Below, piece by piece: positions 12,521-24,825 of a DNA stretch of 64,000 bases. The notes beneath the pieces were generated by a model. That model made no database searches, was not told the origin of the DNA, and saw nothing but the letters and a program-made list of their open reading frames with translations. Origin of the DNA: Paralvinella palmiformis (lineage: Eukaryota > Annelida > Polychaeta > Terebellida > Alvinellidae); contig JAODUP010000320.1 in the NCBI GenBank assembly GCA_025642065.1, positions 377,001 through 441,000 of the forward strand. The letters are read 5' to 3'. A program made the position numbers and the translations under genes. How positions within the stretch are numbered: position 1 is the stretch's first letter; every line of letters begins with the position of its first letter.

Positions 12521-15500
12521 TCATGGATAAAGCAACATTGCGGCGCCATTCATGTTACATGCATGTAGTTTGTCCTCCAGAACTCCACAAGTAGCAGATG
12601 GGCCTCCCTTCTGTCGCCAAGCAACCAGCATAGCAAACACCTGTGTCAATAAACAGTCATAAGATGTACAGTTTCAACTAGAATATCTGCTACACACTAA
12701 TAATTGGTCAATTTTAACAGTGGATGCTCGAGCAACGAGTGTATGCTCCGTCATCGGGTCAAGGAAAAATTCCCTAGTTGATTATGTTGGTTAATAGAAA
12801 TAACATGCTAAAAACCTGGTACACTAAGGAATAAAAAGCTTGGTGTATATATATAACAGTATCACAACCGATAACCTGGGATCTTAAAATCGAAATTCTG
12901 GCTTGAAAAGGCCTTAAATTTCGTATATTCAACATAAAAAATCTACACGGAATGGAAAAGGTACATCTCAAACAAGGAGTAAGGCTGCAGTTAAAAAACG
13001 AATCAAACAATGCTAACATCTCCAGCTTTAACTGAATTTAGTACACTGATTGATTTTTTTCGTTATTGCATGAACACTAGCAGAGAAACGTTGCTAGTAG
13101 CTGCAAAGCAATACCAAATTGCACTAAAAGAGTACAAAACATTTGTATTTTTGCTATAAAATATCCCAGAAAATCTATGAAAATTTGTAATTACTCTCGG
13201 AATACCACGGAAAATATTTTCACTTCGAAACTCTCTAATTTAATAATTTCACCTACTAAAATTTCATGCATTGGTTTAATCCCACAATTTCTGTCTTTTT
13301 GTAATAGTTTAACCCTAAAAATATTTGGAGAAATTGGATTTATTTATGTCTCTCACAAATCTTTATGATAACAATAAAAAACTCTTCATGGGAATAAAAT
13401 AAAACATTTCAGGTTAAATAGTTAACATTCACTTAGAATTTACTATACCAAACCTCGGTACATTCAAGAGTATCCAGATAAGATAAACACACACTTATAA
13501 GTGATGAGATGAGATTAAGAAAAAAGGATATACATTATTAGAAATATAGTCGTGCTATGATAAGAATACTTTGAAATGTATCCATGTTCTTTTTTCTTTC
13601 AACAATGCATCAAAATCAAATTTTAATATCGTGATCTGGATTCTGACAACTTTATACAAATACAGGAAATATTTTTAAGTGGTGTTTGAAAGTATAATGA
13701 GTATATAGGCAAGAGCAATTGAAATACACAGACGGACAACTTAATGATAATTTACCTCGCCCTCCGGTGTTTTTGCGTCATCTTTTTCAAATTTGTTAAT
13801 AGCTGATGCCGTGAAGCCAAGCTGGTTGGCAAGCAAGTGCCAATCGTCTTTGCATACCTTAGCAGCAATCTGATGCAACAAACCATCTGTTGGAGTCTGA
13901 CTAGAGATATCGGGCTGATTATCCTGTTATTAAAAACAAAACAGCTATTAGGTGAGTAACAGTTACAGAATTGTTTTTAAACGTTCAGTTAAAATTCACG
14001 TTACAAAAATGAAAGCGCGTTGAAATATTGGCCCACCCCAAAGATCAATTTCTGTGATGTCCGGAGACATTCATGGTTATATGGCTGAATCTCTCTACAG
14101 GCATGCATAAAGAAACAATGTTAATTTTCATTGTAATATAATTATATAGAACTAGAAGACTATGTCTGCAAGAATCTAAGCTTTTAATGATGATGATGAT
14201 GATGATACATGATGATACCTGAGGTATAACATCTGTAGGTGGATGGTTCGATAATCTGCTAAATGTTTTATGGGCTTCTTCATTGATAACATTTGGCACA
14301 ATGAGAAATGTGAACAGTTGATCTAAGGTTTCTCTCGGCAGCAGATTTACTTGTTCTATAAACTCTTCCAATGTTACATTACCTGAAAAAAGGTACACCA
14401 GAAGAAACAGTAAATGGTTAACTCATGGTTAATAAATTAATAAATTGACGTTCACGCTGTTTTGGGCTTAACTGCCAAACATCTGGGGGGGGGACGGTTT
14501 CTCACCTATAAACTTGTGCATGTGTGTGTGTGTGTGTGTATGTATGTCGTGAGCAAAAAGATACCCAGGGAAATAAACTTCATATTTCTACCATTTGGCT
14601 GATCACCCGAGAACCAAACTCAAAACTGTTACCATTCTCATGATTGATGAAGATAAATAATGTTTTCACTTGCCACAAGATCATGATGTAGTAACGCAAT
14701 AAAAGTAAGCAAAAGATCAAAGGACAGAGAATTGAACCAGGTTTGTATTTATGATAACCCTCATAACTTGTACTCTAAGATATAAACTACGCCATGAAAA
14801 CTGATAAACGAATAGGATATATACGTCACATTTATGCATAAACATAATAACCAAATCAGTGAAGTTGTTTGCCACTTGTGAAAATATAACACTAACTATC
14901 CATTGTCAGGCCGGATATAGTTAAAAAGACGAGCAATTTATAAAGTAGAACAGAATGGTATAGAATAGAATGGTATAGAACAGAGTGGTATAGAACAGAG
15001 CGGTATAGAACAGAATGGTATAAAACAGAATGGTATAGAACAGAGTGGTATAGAATAGAGTGGTATAGAACAGAATGGTATAGAACAGAATGGTATAAAA
15101 CAGAGTGGTATAGAACAGAGTGGTATAGAACAGAGTGGTATAAAACAGAATGGTATAGAACAGAGTGGCATAGAACAGAGTGGAAATTTCTTATGAGTGG
15201 GTGAGTGAGCCATTTCTTTATCCTCAGTATTGGTGACACTTGGGGGAATCTTGGGACATGGGCCCAAGGAGGAATCTCAGGACATGCAGTCGAGGGGGAA
15301 TCTTGGGACATGGGGCTGAGGGAGAATCTTGGGAAATAAGGATGAGGGGGAATCTTGGGACATATGGAGTGAGGGGGAATCTTGGGACATCAGACTGAGG
15401 GGGAATCTCCAGGGAAACACCCCACTAACACAGGCATCTTAAATAGATTCAAACTCATAACATGGAGTATTGCAGTGCAGTACTTTAACCATTATGCTAT

Positions 15501-17439
15501 TGGAGTGCCCTACTAATTTCTTAAACGAGTCGATGTACACATTCTTTCCAATGAAAAAAACAACAAAAACAAACACTGAAAGTACTCTTACATATTTAAA
15601 ATAGCTAGTAATCTACACTGTAGGTGTGCTTGTGTGCATGCATATGTGTGTCCCCGGATAAATTATAGCTCATAATTGTATAAATAATAATAACTACAGT
15701 GTAACTGTAATTGAAATATTTGAAAACATCACAATCATAATTGGTAATCATAATATTAATAATTAGTCAATTAGGATCAATTACAATTTAATGTCCAAAT
15801 TTTGTTTAAAATTTAAAAAATCTAAATGGCAAACATATTATCAGAATTTAATGATTATAAATGTAACAAAGACAATAATATTTGCACAAAATCAGTAAAA
15901 TGAAATACATCCTTTCAAACTATTATGACAGATATGGGAGTTAAATACAAATTGTATTTGGAAATTTAAATTATTTGTATTTAAATACTTCCACAAAGTA
16001 TTTGAGTTTTAAATACATTACTACTTTTTTTAAATTGTTCCAAAACACACTCAACCAAAGTAAATCTTTTTTCTCTCCATGATTTTTAAGTGGAATTAGA
16101 GATTTATTTAATGTTTGCAAATAGAGTCTACTGTCACATCCCTAGTTAACACATCCCTAGTTAACACATCCCTAGTTAACACTCCCAAGAACTACAACAA
16201 CACAGACTTTTGTCAGCTGGATTTATAAACTGGTTTGACAAGTGATGGTATGTAATGGTATATCTGGTCATTCATATAATATATATATATATATATATAA
16301 TAATGTATATTTAATAAAGCACCCTTACTAACAGGAGCCATTCAAAGGAGTTGTACAATCAATATGTAATATAATAATACCCCAAATAATATGTCTGTAA
16401 AAACCCTATAAGTGATTTAAAATATAATTATTATTTATCTGTGAAAGCGACCTTGAACAGGTGTGTTTTTAGAAGAGATTAAAAAAATTATAGAGATGAC
16501 ACATTTCATTTCTAATATCTTCAGACAACTTATTCCACAAAATGGGGGCTGCAACACTAAATGCACAATCACCATATGACTTGAGCCAAGACACTGGCAC
16601 CTGCAATAGTATCTGACTGGATGACCTGAGTTTTCGGGATGACTTTCTAATGGAAACCAGTTCACACAGGTATTCTGGCGCCATATCATTAATAGATTTA
16701 TAAGTTATTAATAAAATCTTGAAATGGATATGCTGCATAACAGGTAGCCAATGTAGTTTTTGAAGAATTGGGGTGATATGATCATATTTTCTAGTATTTG
16801 TTACTATGCAAGCTGCACTATTCTGAATTTGCTGAAGGCGATTAATGTTATAATCAGATATGCCATATAACAGGGAGTTAAAATAATCTACACCAGATGT
16901 AAAAAAGGCATGAACTACACTTATAAGTGCTTCTTGTGTCAAGAATGTTTTTAAACAGTGGATGTTCTTAAGATGGCAGTAGGCAGCTTGGCATACTGAT
17001 GTGACATGCTCATTCATGTTAATACATTGGTCAAAAATAACCCCTAGATTTTTTACTGACCCATTAGGGGTAATCAAAGATGCATCCATCTGTAATCCTG
17101 GTGTATTTAGGGATTTAACACAATGTGATGATGCCAAATATATAATATTTGTTTTATTATCATTTAGTTTTAGAAGATTTTGAGTCATCCAAAGCTGAAT
17201 ATCAGCAATATAATGTTGTAAATTCTTCAAAGAAGAGGAGAAATTTAACTCATTGTCAGGATCCAGTGATATATACAGCTGTGTGTCATCAGTGATATTT
17301 AACCCTATATCACTGCGCAATGATTCCAAGAGGATGGGTATACATTGTGTAAACCAGAGGACCAAAAACTGAACCCTGTGGTACACCAGATAACAAAAAC
17401 TGAACGTCAGATAATATACACACACACACACACACACAC

Positions 17440-17479
<40 letters not shown>

Positions 17480-20400
17480 GCTATGTGATAATGTATATTA
17501 TGTGATGATATATGATAGCATAGGAGTAATACATCTGATGATTTAGTAATGGTATTACAAAATGTGAGCATTAAAATAGGGAATTTGTTTTCTTCATTAT
17601 ATTTGAAAAGTATTTTAACACTTATGTATATGTAATTGACCCGATGAAAAGTATTTGTATTTAAATACTTTACAACTTATTTAACCCAAATGTCTGTATT
17701 ACAATATAGCATCATATAAGTTACAACCATCATATCTAATAGATGCCATTTAATTAGGGCTATAAGATGCGTCAGTAAAATCAATTGTAATTGACAAACC
17801 ATAATTGATAATAGAATTGTAACTGAACTGCAGTTTTGAGGTAGCCTACTGGATCAGTGCTAAATAAAATAAGGTGGTATTTATTTTTAAATACCATCAC
17901 ACAATGATGACTATCTTCAGCAACCTACCGTCCCTCTCACACCCAAGCTGCTCCATCAACACATCAGCTAAGTGATCGTATCTCGCCTGAAAAAATAAAA
18001 TGCTGTGTTAATAAAATGCCACTCATCTGATGGACGTATTATCCTAAACCAAAATCTCAGCAGATAGCTGGCCCAAATCTAAAACACTGAAAATTTCTTC
18101 CATAGACAAGGTGACTTCAACACATACAAGTATTCTTCCAAGGAGGAAAATCTTTGACGCAAACAATTATGCTTCCGGCAGTTTTCTTTCCAACGCCGTA
18201 TTAGCTTAGCTTAATAAATTGTACTCTAAATTAACTTGAGTGCCAAATGATACGATTACGTGCTGACTAATAAGAAGTCAAGATAAATTATCTGGTGATC
18301 AAAAATTGTTACAGTCAGCCACCGTATCAATGAATAGCCATGGTTTTATTAAATTTGTGTTTAATTATATCTTTTGGTTCAATCAGAAATGAAGAATGGT
18401 CCTTTTTGGTTTGAACAAACATGCTACTTTGTACATGGTTTTACTGGTAGATAACTATGAACTGATTGATCAGGTGTAGGCTCTTTCGCATAGTCGGCGT
18501 TGTCTGCATGACTGCAATGCCAGTTAACCTTTGACAATACTACTACTACTACTATTATTATTTCTTAAAGTATATTTTTCACAACACCACATCGAATTAT
18601 GTACACATGTATTCTCCCATTTTCATCAAGCTGAGAGTCAAATTAAAAGACACTAATGGAATGGACTGGTACAATCTGGTTCCATACCCAACACCATGGG
18701 ACGTATGCTGCTTCTTACTGCCATTTGCCATGGCCTCAAGTCATACAGTAATCTATCATCACTGTAAGACTAGATACTATTGCCATAATCCACCATCACT
18801 GTAAGACTAGATAGTATTGCCATAATCCACACAATAATCCATCATCACTGTAAGAACCAGATACTATTGCCATAATCCACACAATAATCCATCATCACTG
18901 TAAGACCAGATACTATTGTCACAATCCACACAATAACCCATTGTCACTGTAAAGTGTAAGACCAGATACTCCTGCCACAATCCAATAAAAATGCCTGAAC
19001 CAGATGTACAGATTCATAGGGCCATATGTTTTGTGGTTGTACAACCTACAGGTCTTAATATTCTTAGCCTCTATGTGTGTGTATGCATGCAGGTACATGT
19101 GCAAACAAGCAAACAAAAATAAGCAAGCATGGACACTGCAGACCTTCAGATGTTTCATTCTTCAATCAAATGCTTCGCCTAATTTTTCTAGGATGGTGCC
19201 CTTCAGTTATAAACTGAGATAAAACTATCACAGAAACTAAACAATGCCATCACTCATTAAACATAAAACGTCATCAAACAGTGGCACCAAACCTAGACAT
19301 AAACATCAAGAATCGGTTTATGAAAACAGAATCGCATTATCAATAACTATCAATATGGTTCATTGCTTGAAACAGAATAATTAACGAAGGGCTAATCAAC
19401 ACATTGAACGTGAAAAATTGTCTCCTATTGAAGTTAGGAGGTTCCGTACTCAAGGAGCTGACAACGGATCAAGTATATTTATGGTCATTATAGAAGCTGG
19501 TCACCATTGTCATAGACCATCTGCCATAAGCTCCGCATTAGCGTATGAATAGAATCCAAGCATGAACTGATGAAGTGAGTGTGTGAGTACTTTTTTTTAG
19601 TCTGGACATTGGTTACACCTATGATGTGTGGCTATGAGGGGTGACACCCCAAAAACACGGCTAACACCGGGGATTCAAACCTTCACACTTGAAGGTCTTC
19701 AGCATATTGCTTTAAACACTGCACCATTTAAGATTTCCCCTCCTTCAGGTGAACTAGTTTCATTAAGCTCGAATCATTATGAATAAAAAATACCACATAA
19801 TTACAAGGAAAAAATCTCCAGTTTTGCATATAATTTATTTTTTATGTGCATATATTATCAAATAAATTTCCTACACAGAACCAGACAGGGAAAATTTTAG
19901 GTGAACTATGTATGCCATTTATAAAATCCCCTGTGCACCTGTTAGGTTTCATTCACACACCCCAGCAACATGAAATAATAACACTAACTATGAGGAAGCC
20001 ATATCAGTTTACCAAATTCCTAAGTCTATGTATACTCAATACAGATCCTGAAATGATAGTAAATTAATGACTGGAAGATGAACTGCTTTCACTAATCATG
20101 ATTTAAGCAAGTAGGATACCTTCTTTTCTCCGGGATATACCCGCTTGACGAGCCTCATTAGGAGCTGTCGGTTGATTGTCTCACCGGCATTCAACAGATA
20201 GAAAATAGCTGAAATGATATGATGATTAAAACAAGTATTAGATAGGTTACACACAAACAATCAACAACACTTATACTACTATGAACGTTTCCATCTATGT
20301 ACAGCATTCAAGTGAACAACACCAGACTTTAATACTGCTATATACACATTGCACAGAATACATCAGATAATCAAACAATATATTTCTGTAATGTTTATTG

Positions 20401-21646
20401 CCATCATCCACAGACATGGGATCAATTCCGTTTTGTCAATTCCAATTTTAATTCATTTCCATATATTTTTACATGCTTTACAAACACCAAAAAGTTTGGT
20501 TTTATTTATTCAAGTTATTCCTCTATTCAGTGATATATATGATACTATATACATAATATGCTACATACGTACAACGTGTACCTACTCCGAGTAGTTTATA
20601 TTCCAAGTAGGATTGTCATGGAAGAAATATTTCTGAATTAAAAACTTAAATGGTAAATTAATTTGTGGATTTAATATTTTTGTAGCAAACTTCAATTCCA
20701 ATTTGATCAATTCCAATTCTATTTAGGAAAAAAGCAATTCCAAAATTGCTCATCAATTCCAAAATTGAACTGATCCCATGTCTGGTCATCCATACACTGA
20801 TCTTTGTGATTGTAGCTTTATACTTCAGAACAGACCTGTTATTTTGTCATTATATGGTGATGATTCTGCCCACTTCGCACAGTTTAGGAATGTTAGAAAC
20901 TCTACTCTACCACTTGGTGACTTCAAAGCAGTAAGAATCTACAAATAAAGTCCAATGGCTTTGTACAGCTTAATGTCACACACAATACTAATAAGCAAAA
21001 TAAGAATGTGTGCAGCTCGAAATGATTATGAAGTAAATAAACAATATTGGAGGAATAGGTAAAGATTAACTTTCAAGCTTTGACTTAAAAGCAAACGCAT
21101 TAGTTTCTTTAAATTGGCTTTGAAGAGCAATCTATATTTTCTATAGGCACTTACATTTTTGGCAAATATATCTGATGCAATTTCATGTTTCTGAAAATCA
21201 GACGTTGCTAATTCTCCATGGGTATTGCAGCCCAGCTGCTGAAATCGCTTCCATAACCTTTCAACTTCTACAATTGATACTGCAAAATAAGGCGGATACA
21301 TGTATTGGGCAATATCTATATCTGTCTGAGCATGCAAGCATGTGTTTCAGGAACAACTAACCTTCTTGATGGATGAAATATCTGACAGATACAAGCAAAA
21401 TAGGGATTCTATTCCACAGCTTAAAAGTCTGCAGTGCAGCAAATCATAAGTTACTTAAATGCATGTTTCTGAGACAAAACTGTGATCTCAAATAATTATA
21501 TTTGTTTTTTACACATATTACGGTACATTCTTACACTTGGCAGCAACAGCATGTGCTGTGATCCAGTTTGCCTTATCTGGAGTAAGATCCTCTGGTAGCA
21601 GGGATACATCACTTTCTGGAAGGAAATTGCTGCTAATCTGTCCCAT
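12521..21646 (-). CDS. N-myristoylated EF-hand-like / death-domain protein, 312 aa, eight exons
   Basis: Exons, 5' to 3' on the minus strand: 21646-21535, 21279-21155, 20938-20836, 20208-20120, 17986-17929, 14382-14219, 13923-13756, 12640-12521. All introns are GT-AG and every phase matches; the total is 939 nt including TGA. The protein starts MGQISS, an N-myristoylation consensus (Gly2, Ser6). Residues ~44-178 hold four EF-hand-like units in the calcineurin-B/CHP arrangement (exon 2; exon 3; exon 4; exons 5-6). None keeps the canonical Asp at loop position 1. The fourth (GCERDGNVTLEE) is closest to a working loop, so calcium binding is doubtful. Residues ~180-217 are a linker. Residues ~230-312 are a death domain, with the conserved Trp in DDWHLLANQLG (helix 2) and in MLVAWRQ (helix 5). 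EF-hand proteins of this type are membrane-tethered adaptors and death domains recruit signalling partners by homotypic contacts. A membrane-anchored adaptor in apoptosis or innate immunity is inference. Confidence 0.82.
14940..15182. repeat. 15-bp minisatellite (TGGTATAGAACAGAG), about 16 copies
   Basis: A regular 15-bp tandem array with single-base variants, in intron 5 of the EF-hand/death gene. Because 15 is divisible by 3, both minus-strand frames over it stay open (reading YHSVL repeats). These are not proteins. Confidence 0.9.
15240..15410. repeat. ~28-bp minisatellite (GGGGGAATCTTGGGACAT core)
   Basis: Six to seven imperfect copies of a phrase with GGGGGAATCTTGGGACAT and a variable spacer, just after the 15-bp array in the same intron. 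Confidence 0.8.
15425..15515 (-). mobile_element. SINE head, minus strand (same family as 19640-19735)
   Basis: Minus-strand A-box-like ATAGCATAATGGTTAAAG (15500-15483) and B-box-like GAGTTTGAATCT (15457-15446). The array at 15240-15410 sits where the SINE body would continue, so it may have grown from the SINE body. Confidence 0.5.
16136..16184. repeat. Triplicated 15-mer ATCCCTAGTTAACAC
   Basis: Three exact head-to-tail copies of a 15-bp unit in intron 5. Confidence 0.85.
16258..17437 (-). mobile_element. CR1/L2-like LINE, 3' half of RT and 3' tail
   Basis: A minus-strand ORF (322 aa, 17437-16469) begins at the catalytic region (DDTQLYISLDPDNELNF) and runs through the C-terminal RT domain typical of CR1/L2 LINEs (GVIFDQ, FTSGVDYFNSLLYG, LQKLHWLPV). 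It ends in a conserved 3' segment (GTACAATCAATATGTAATAT in the plus reading) and an (AT)n tail near 16280. The 5' part is lost next to a (CA)n/(TA)n array at 17410-17479. It lies in intron 5 of the EF-hand/death gene in sense orientation. A sister copy is at 57.3-58.0 kb and fragments are at 39.8 and 50.6 kb. Confidence 0.85.
17411..17479. repeat. (CA)n/(TA)n microsatellite
   Basis: A CA run followed by a TA run, at the broken 5' edge of the LINE. Confidence 0.9.
18740..18996. repeat. ~50-bp imperfect tandem repeat, about five copies
   Basis: Each unit carries CCATCATCACTGTAAG, then CCAGATACTATTGCC, then CACACAATAA, with length variation. In intron 4 of the EF-hand/death gene. Confidence 0.8.
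19600..19740 (-). mobile_element. tRNA-derived SINE, minus strand
   Basis: Minus-strand A-box region AAATGGTGCAGTGTTTAAAG (19730-19711) and B-box-like GGTTTGAATCCC (19680-19669), followed by the family's CCGGTGTTAGC. The same SINE with its flanks is duplicated at 29.6-29.7 kb. Confidence 0.6.
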
Positions 21647-21666
21647 AACTGGCTGGTTCTATTATA
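21647..21666 (-). other. 5'UTR start of exon and upstream splice acceptor of the EF-hand/death gene
   Basis: On the minus strand, TTCTGTTCATTTCACAG ends at 21667, an excellent acceptor 20 nt before the ATG. At least one non-coding 5' exon should therefore lie further upstream (higher coordinates). I could not locate it. Confidence 0.5.
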
Positions 21667-21872
21667 CTGTGAAATGAACAGAAACTTGTATAATCTCCTT
21701 GAACAACAACAAATGGAAATATAGCTCTTCCATTAACAAGAATTAACCATCATGCTTCTGTTTATATCTAAATATGCAACCTTAGAGAGGGTCATTATGA
21801 AAATAGTACAGAGTACACAAGTTCAGCCAAGAAATAATTAAGAGTTGATTTGAAATATTTAAACTCAGTGCT

Positions 21873-21990
21873 AGTCACAGCTGGGACATATGGCCTAGAA
21901 TTGATTCCTCAGGCAAATATCCCACAAAGATAGGTGTGAGTTTCATTCAAACCCTCTAATCTCTGCACCATTTGAGTGTCCAAGAAGCAA
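21873..21990 (-). mobile_element. SINE remnant of the 19640/15440 family
   Basis: It shares the phrases GCTGGGACATATGGCC, AGTTTCATTCAAACCCTC and CTCTGCACCATTTGAGTG with the other copies. It lies just upstream of the EF-hand/death gene start. Confidence 0.5.
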
Positions 21991-24825
21991 TGAAGAAATT
22001 GCCATTGTTAAACTAGCACAGATCATACAAGAGACACACAAATGCACACATGTGAGCAGTAGCTGGATTGACTATCTTTTTTTCTACAAATAAAAACACA
22101 CTTACATTGGTTTATGAAACAGTGTCCCTTTCAGTATGAAAGGGTATACAGAATGGTACTTTTAATTCACCCATTGGGCTAATACCTCATTTCAGTTAAA
22201 CTGGCTTTTCATGTATAATTCATCAGTAGATGATAAAATAAAACAACAAAATAACAGTGACACACACACACACACATATATATATATACACACACACATA
22301 CATATCAGTACCAGCTGTATATTATCATTATATCATTGTATAAAAATAGTATCTTACAAATTCATACCATACTGTATTAACTACTGTTCATGTGTATCCG
22401 AGTTAAATATGTATAAATTTGTGAAACAGTATTTTCTGAAAAACCTTAACAAAACCCAGTTTAATAATAGTTAAGCAAAATAATGATTTAATCCAGGGTA
22501 ACATATAAGGCAAACCTAGCAGTAGATTAACTCATAATAAACCCATCCCTGCATCACCTAGTTTTTGGCCTCTCATTCCCCTATGCCACGTACTCCAGCT
22601 GTAAACAGATACAAGTGAAGGCAAAATGTTTGTGGCATTTGATTGTTCACTATTTTTAGACTAGAGTAGAAACCCTACTCCTGATCAAGTTCAGCATTAT
22701 AATTCTGACATGTGTTAAGAGTATGGCTAAACTAGTAATCAAACGTAGACAAGTGAAGTAGACTTAATACATTGACCCACTGACTTAGTATGTTAGTAGA
22801 CAATAGCAGAAGATTATTTAATTATTACTAATAATATTAGATCTAACATAAATATGACATGCAATAGTGATGGCAATCATAGTCTTAGTATAGTCTCTAG
22901 CTTACAATACATTTAGTAAATCCTGCCATAGTAAAGAAATAAATAATATTTAGCTTATTTTACATTTTTGTTACATTAAAATGCGCATAAATTGGTGACA
23001 CTAGTTCCATTCGACAGGTACATCTACGGCAGAACCTTGTGAAAGTGCAGCAGGTGTTATCATTCAGCTAGTACAGGAAGTTTAGCCGGTGGAGCAAGAA
23101 ACTGTGGATTTTCAGGATCTTACAGCAAACATGAAAAATTAGCTTTCCATTAAAATATGTAGCAATTGTATTCAATAAGGTAGATGTTATGATGTAACAA
23201 TATTGCTGGTTTTAGCATAATATGTTTTATTGTATGTTGTAGTTTTAGCTTGTCCTTTTGGTATTAAGATACTTTTTGTAAGTTACGGTACATATGTTAT
23301 TTAGTTATTGTTCTAACTTCTACATAACAAGACAAGTCATGAAACACGTGAACATTACAATTATCTAGACTGTTATTGTTAAATTACTTTACAAGACTAA
23401 AATAAATTATTTTCATATTCTCCACTTGTCAAGCTGCACAAGAAACTATTATTAACTTAAACGTACAGCTCTACAAATTTATTTCAAATTACATAAATTT
23501 ATTGATTGCCTGTTATCTGCTATCTGAATTAGAAGTAAAATATGATACGCGCCTTAATGGATATAATCCTAAACCAACAGGAGCTCACTGAAATGGATAC
23601 AGTATACTCATCATTGAATATAGTAACTTACTTTATTGAATTTAGTCATTTCTAATTTACTGCACATTCAATGGACAGTAAATTAGAAAAGGTCAATGGG
23701 TGAATTCAATTCCAACTGACGTTTGTAACAAAAAATTAAATCAACAAATTAATTTACCATTTAATTCAAAAATATTTCTTCCATAACAATCATACTTGGG
23801 ATATAAATTATTCGGAGTAGGTATTCCAAGTATAGATACCAGTCTACTCATGGTGATGATAAAAAGTAGTAGGTAAAAATGGAATTAATAAATTTGATGT
23901 GGACTTGACTAGACCTAAATGGAATTGACTGTAGATCTAATTGAACCAATGTCCGACTGGTACTCTTTTCTTTCAACGCTTCCATAAAATCATGAAAATG
24001 ACAAATAAGAATTCACATATATTAATTTTACGCTTTTTAGATAGATCTAGTTACTAGTATTCCCTAGACTATAGTATAGACTTCCAATTTTCTCAGATGC
24101 GACCTTCCGAATCACCGACTGGCGGAATTTTACGTTTAACTTTAAGGAATTAAGCCGTTCGAGTTGGACTGGACCCACCTCACCAGGGCAGGTGACTGGT
24201 CTTCTAGTTCTAGAGTAGAGATGAATAGATCTAGATCTAGACATCTAGCGTTTAAACAAACACTAGATCTAGATTCACTGTGCTCATATCTGCATATGGG
24301 CGGAGTCTAAATTTGCTCCACTTAATTTTATCAGTGGAATGGACCCACCCTAACGCAGGATTTATTTCTACCTCTTTCTCAAACTGTACTCCTTTAGTTT
24401 AGGCAAATTTAATATTTCCGAATGTTTTTCCTAGCAGCATGTTATTGTTTACTTCCGGCATTTAAAATACCTGGAGACTTCGGCCCACCGTAGTTTTGTC
24501 TCTAGTGGATTCGCACCAATTCAAATAAAGACATTTCTTTCGTTTCCCGAAAGAAAAGGAAAGCTAGCGTAAAAATGAGATATGATCTGGCATAACAATT
24601 TGAAGTAGACAATCACCCACTGGGCATGGCCCAAGCAAGATCTAACTAGATCTGTATTTGTTTCAGACATAATGATAATGATAATATTATTAAATATTGG
24701 TTCAATTACCATGAAAAAAATAATTAGATATATATTACAGAAAAACATGTACAGACATAGATCTAACTGGAGTTGTAAAATTACCTGACTATAATTAGAT
24801 CATTTTTCCCTGATTAAATGGTATC
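21991..24825. other. Upstream region of the EF-hand/death gene, no coding sequence recognised
   Basis: It contains a CA/TA simple repeat at 22260-22303, the duplicated block at 22990-23290, and an ATCTAGATCTAG-rich stretch near 24220-24270. The promoter and 5' non-coding exon of the minus-strand gene are expected here. The 23.9-24.5 kb part is somewhat less AT-rich, but I cannot fix a start site. Confidence 0.4.
22990..23290. repeat. Block with a diverged inverted copy at 28.79-29.11 kb
   Basis: Shared landmarks with the reverse complement of 28790-29110 include GTGCAGCA, AGCTAGTACAGGA / AACTAGTACAGGA, GAAACTGTGGATTTT, ATGTAGCAATTGTATT / ATGTTGCAATTGTATT and TTTTGTAAGTTA. It has no open frame of note. 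See the duplication finding. Confidence 0.7.

Noticed and set aside
14892..15311. Minus-strand ORFs of 139 and 109 codons with YHSVL/CSIPL repeats
   Set aside because: They are translations of a 15-bp minisatellite in an intron; any frame without a stop stays open because 15 is divisible by three.
22990..23110. A conserved coding exon in the duplicated block (QNLVKVQQVLS against EQSLVEVQQILS)
   Set aside because: A stop follows in both copies, the strand is opposite to the neighbouring gene, and no splice sites fit; kept as a repeat.
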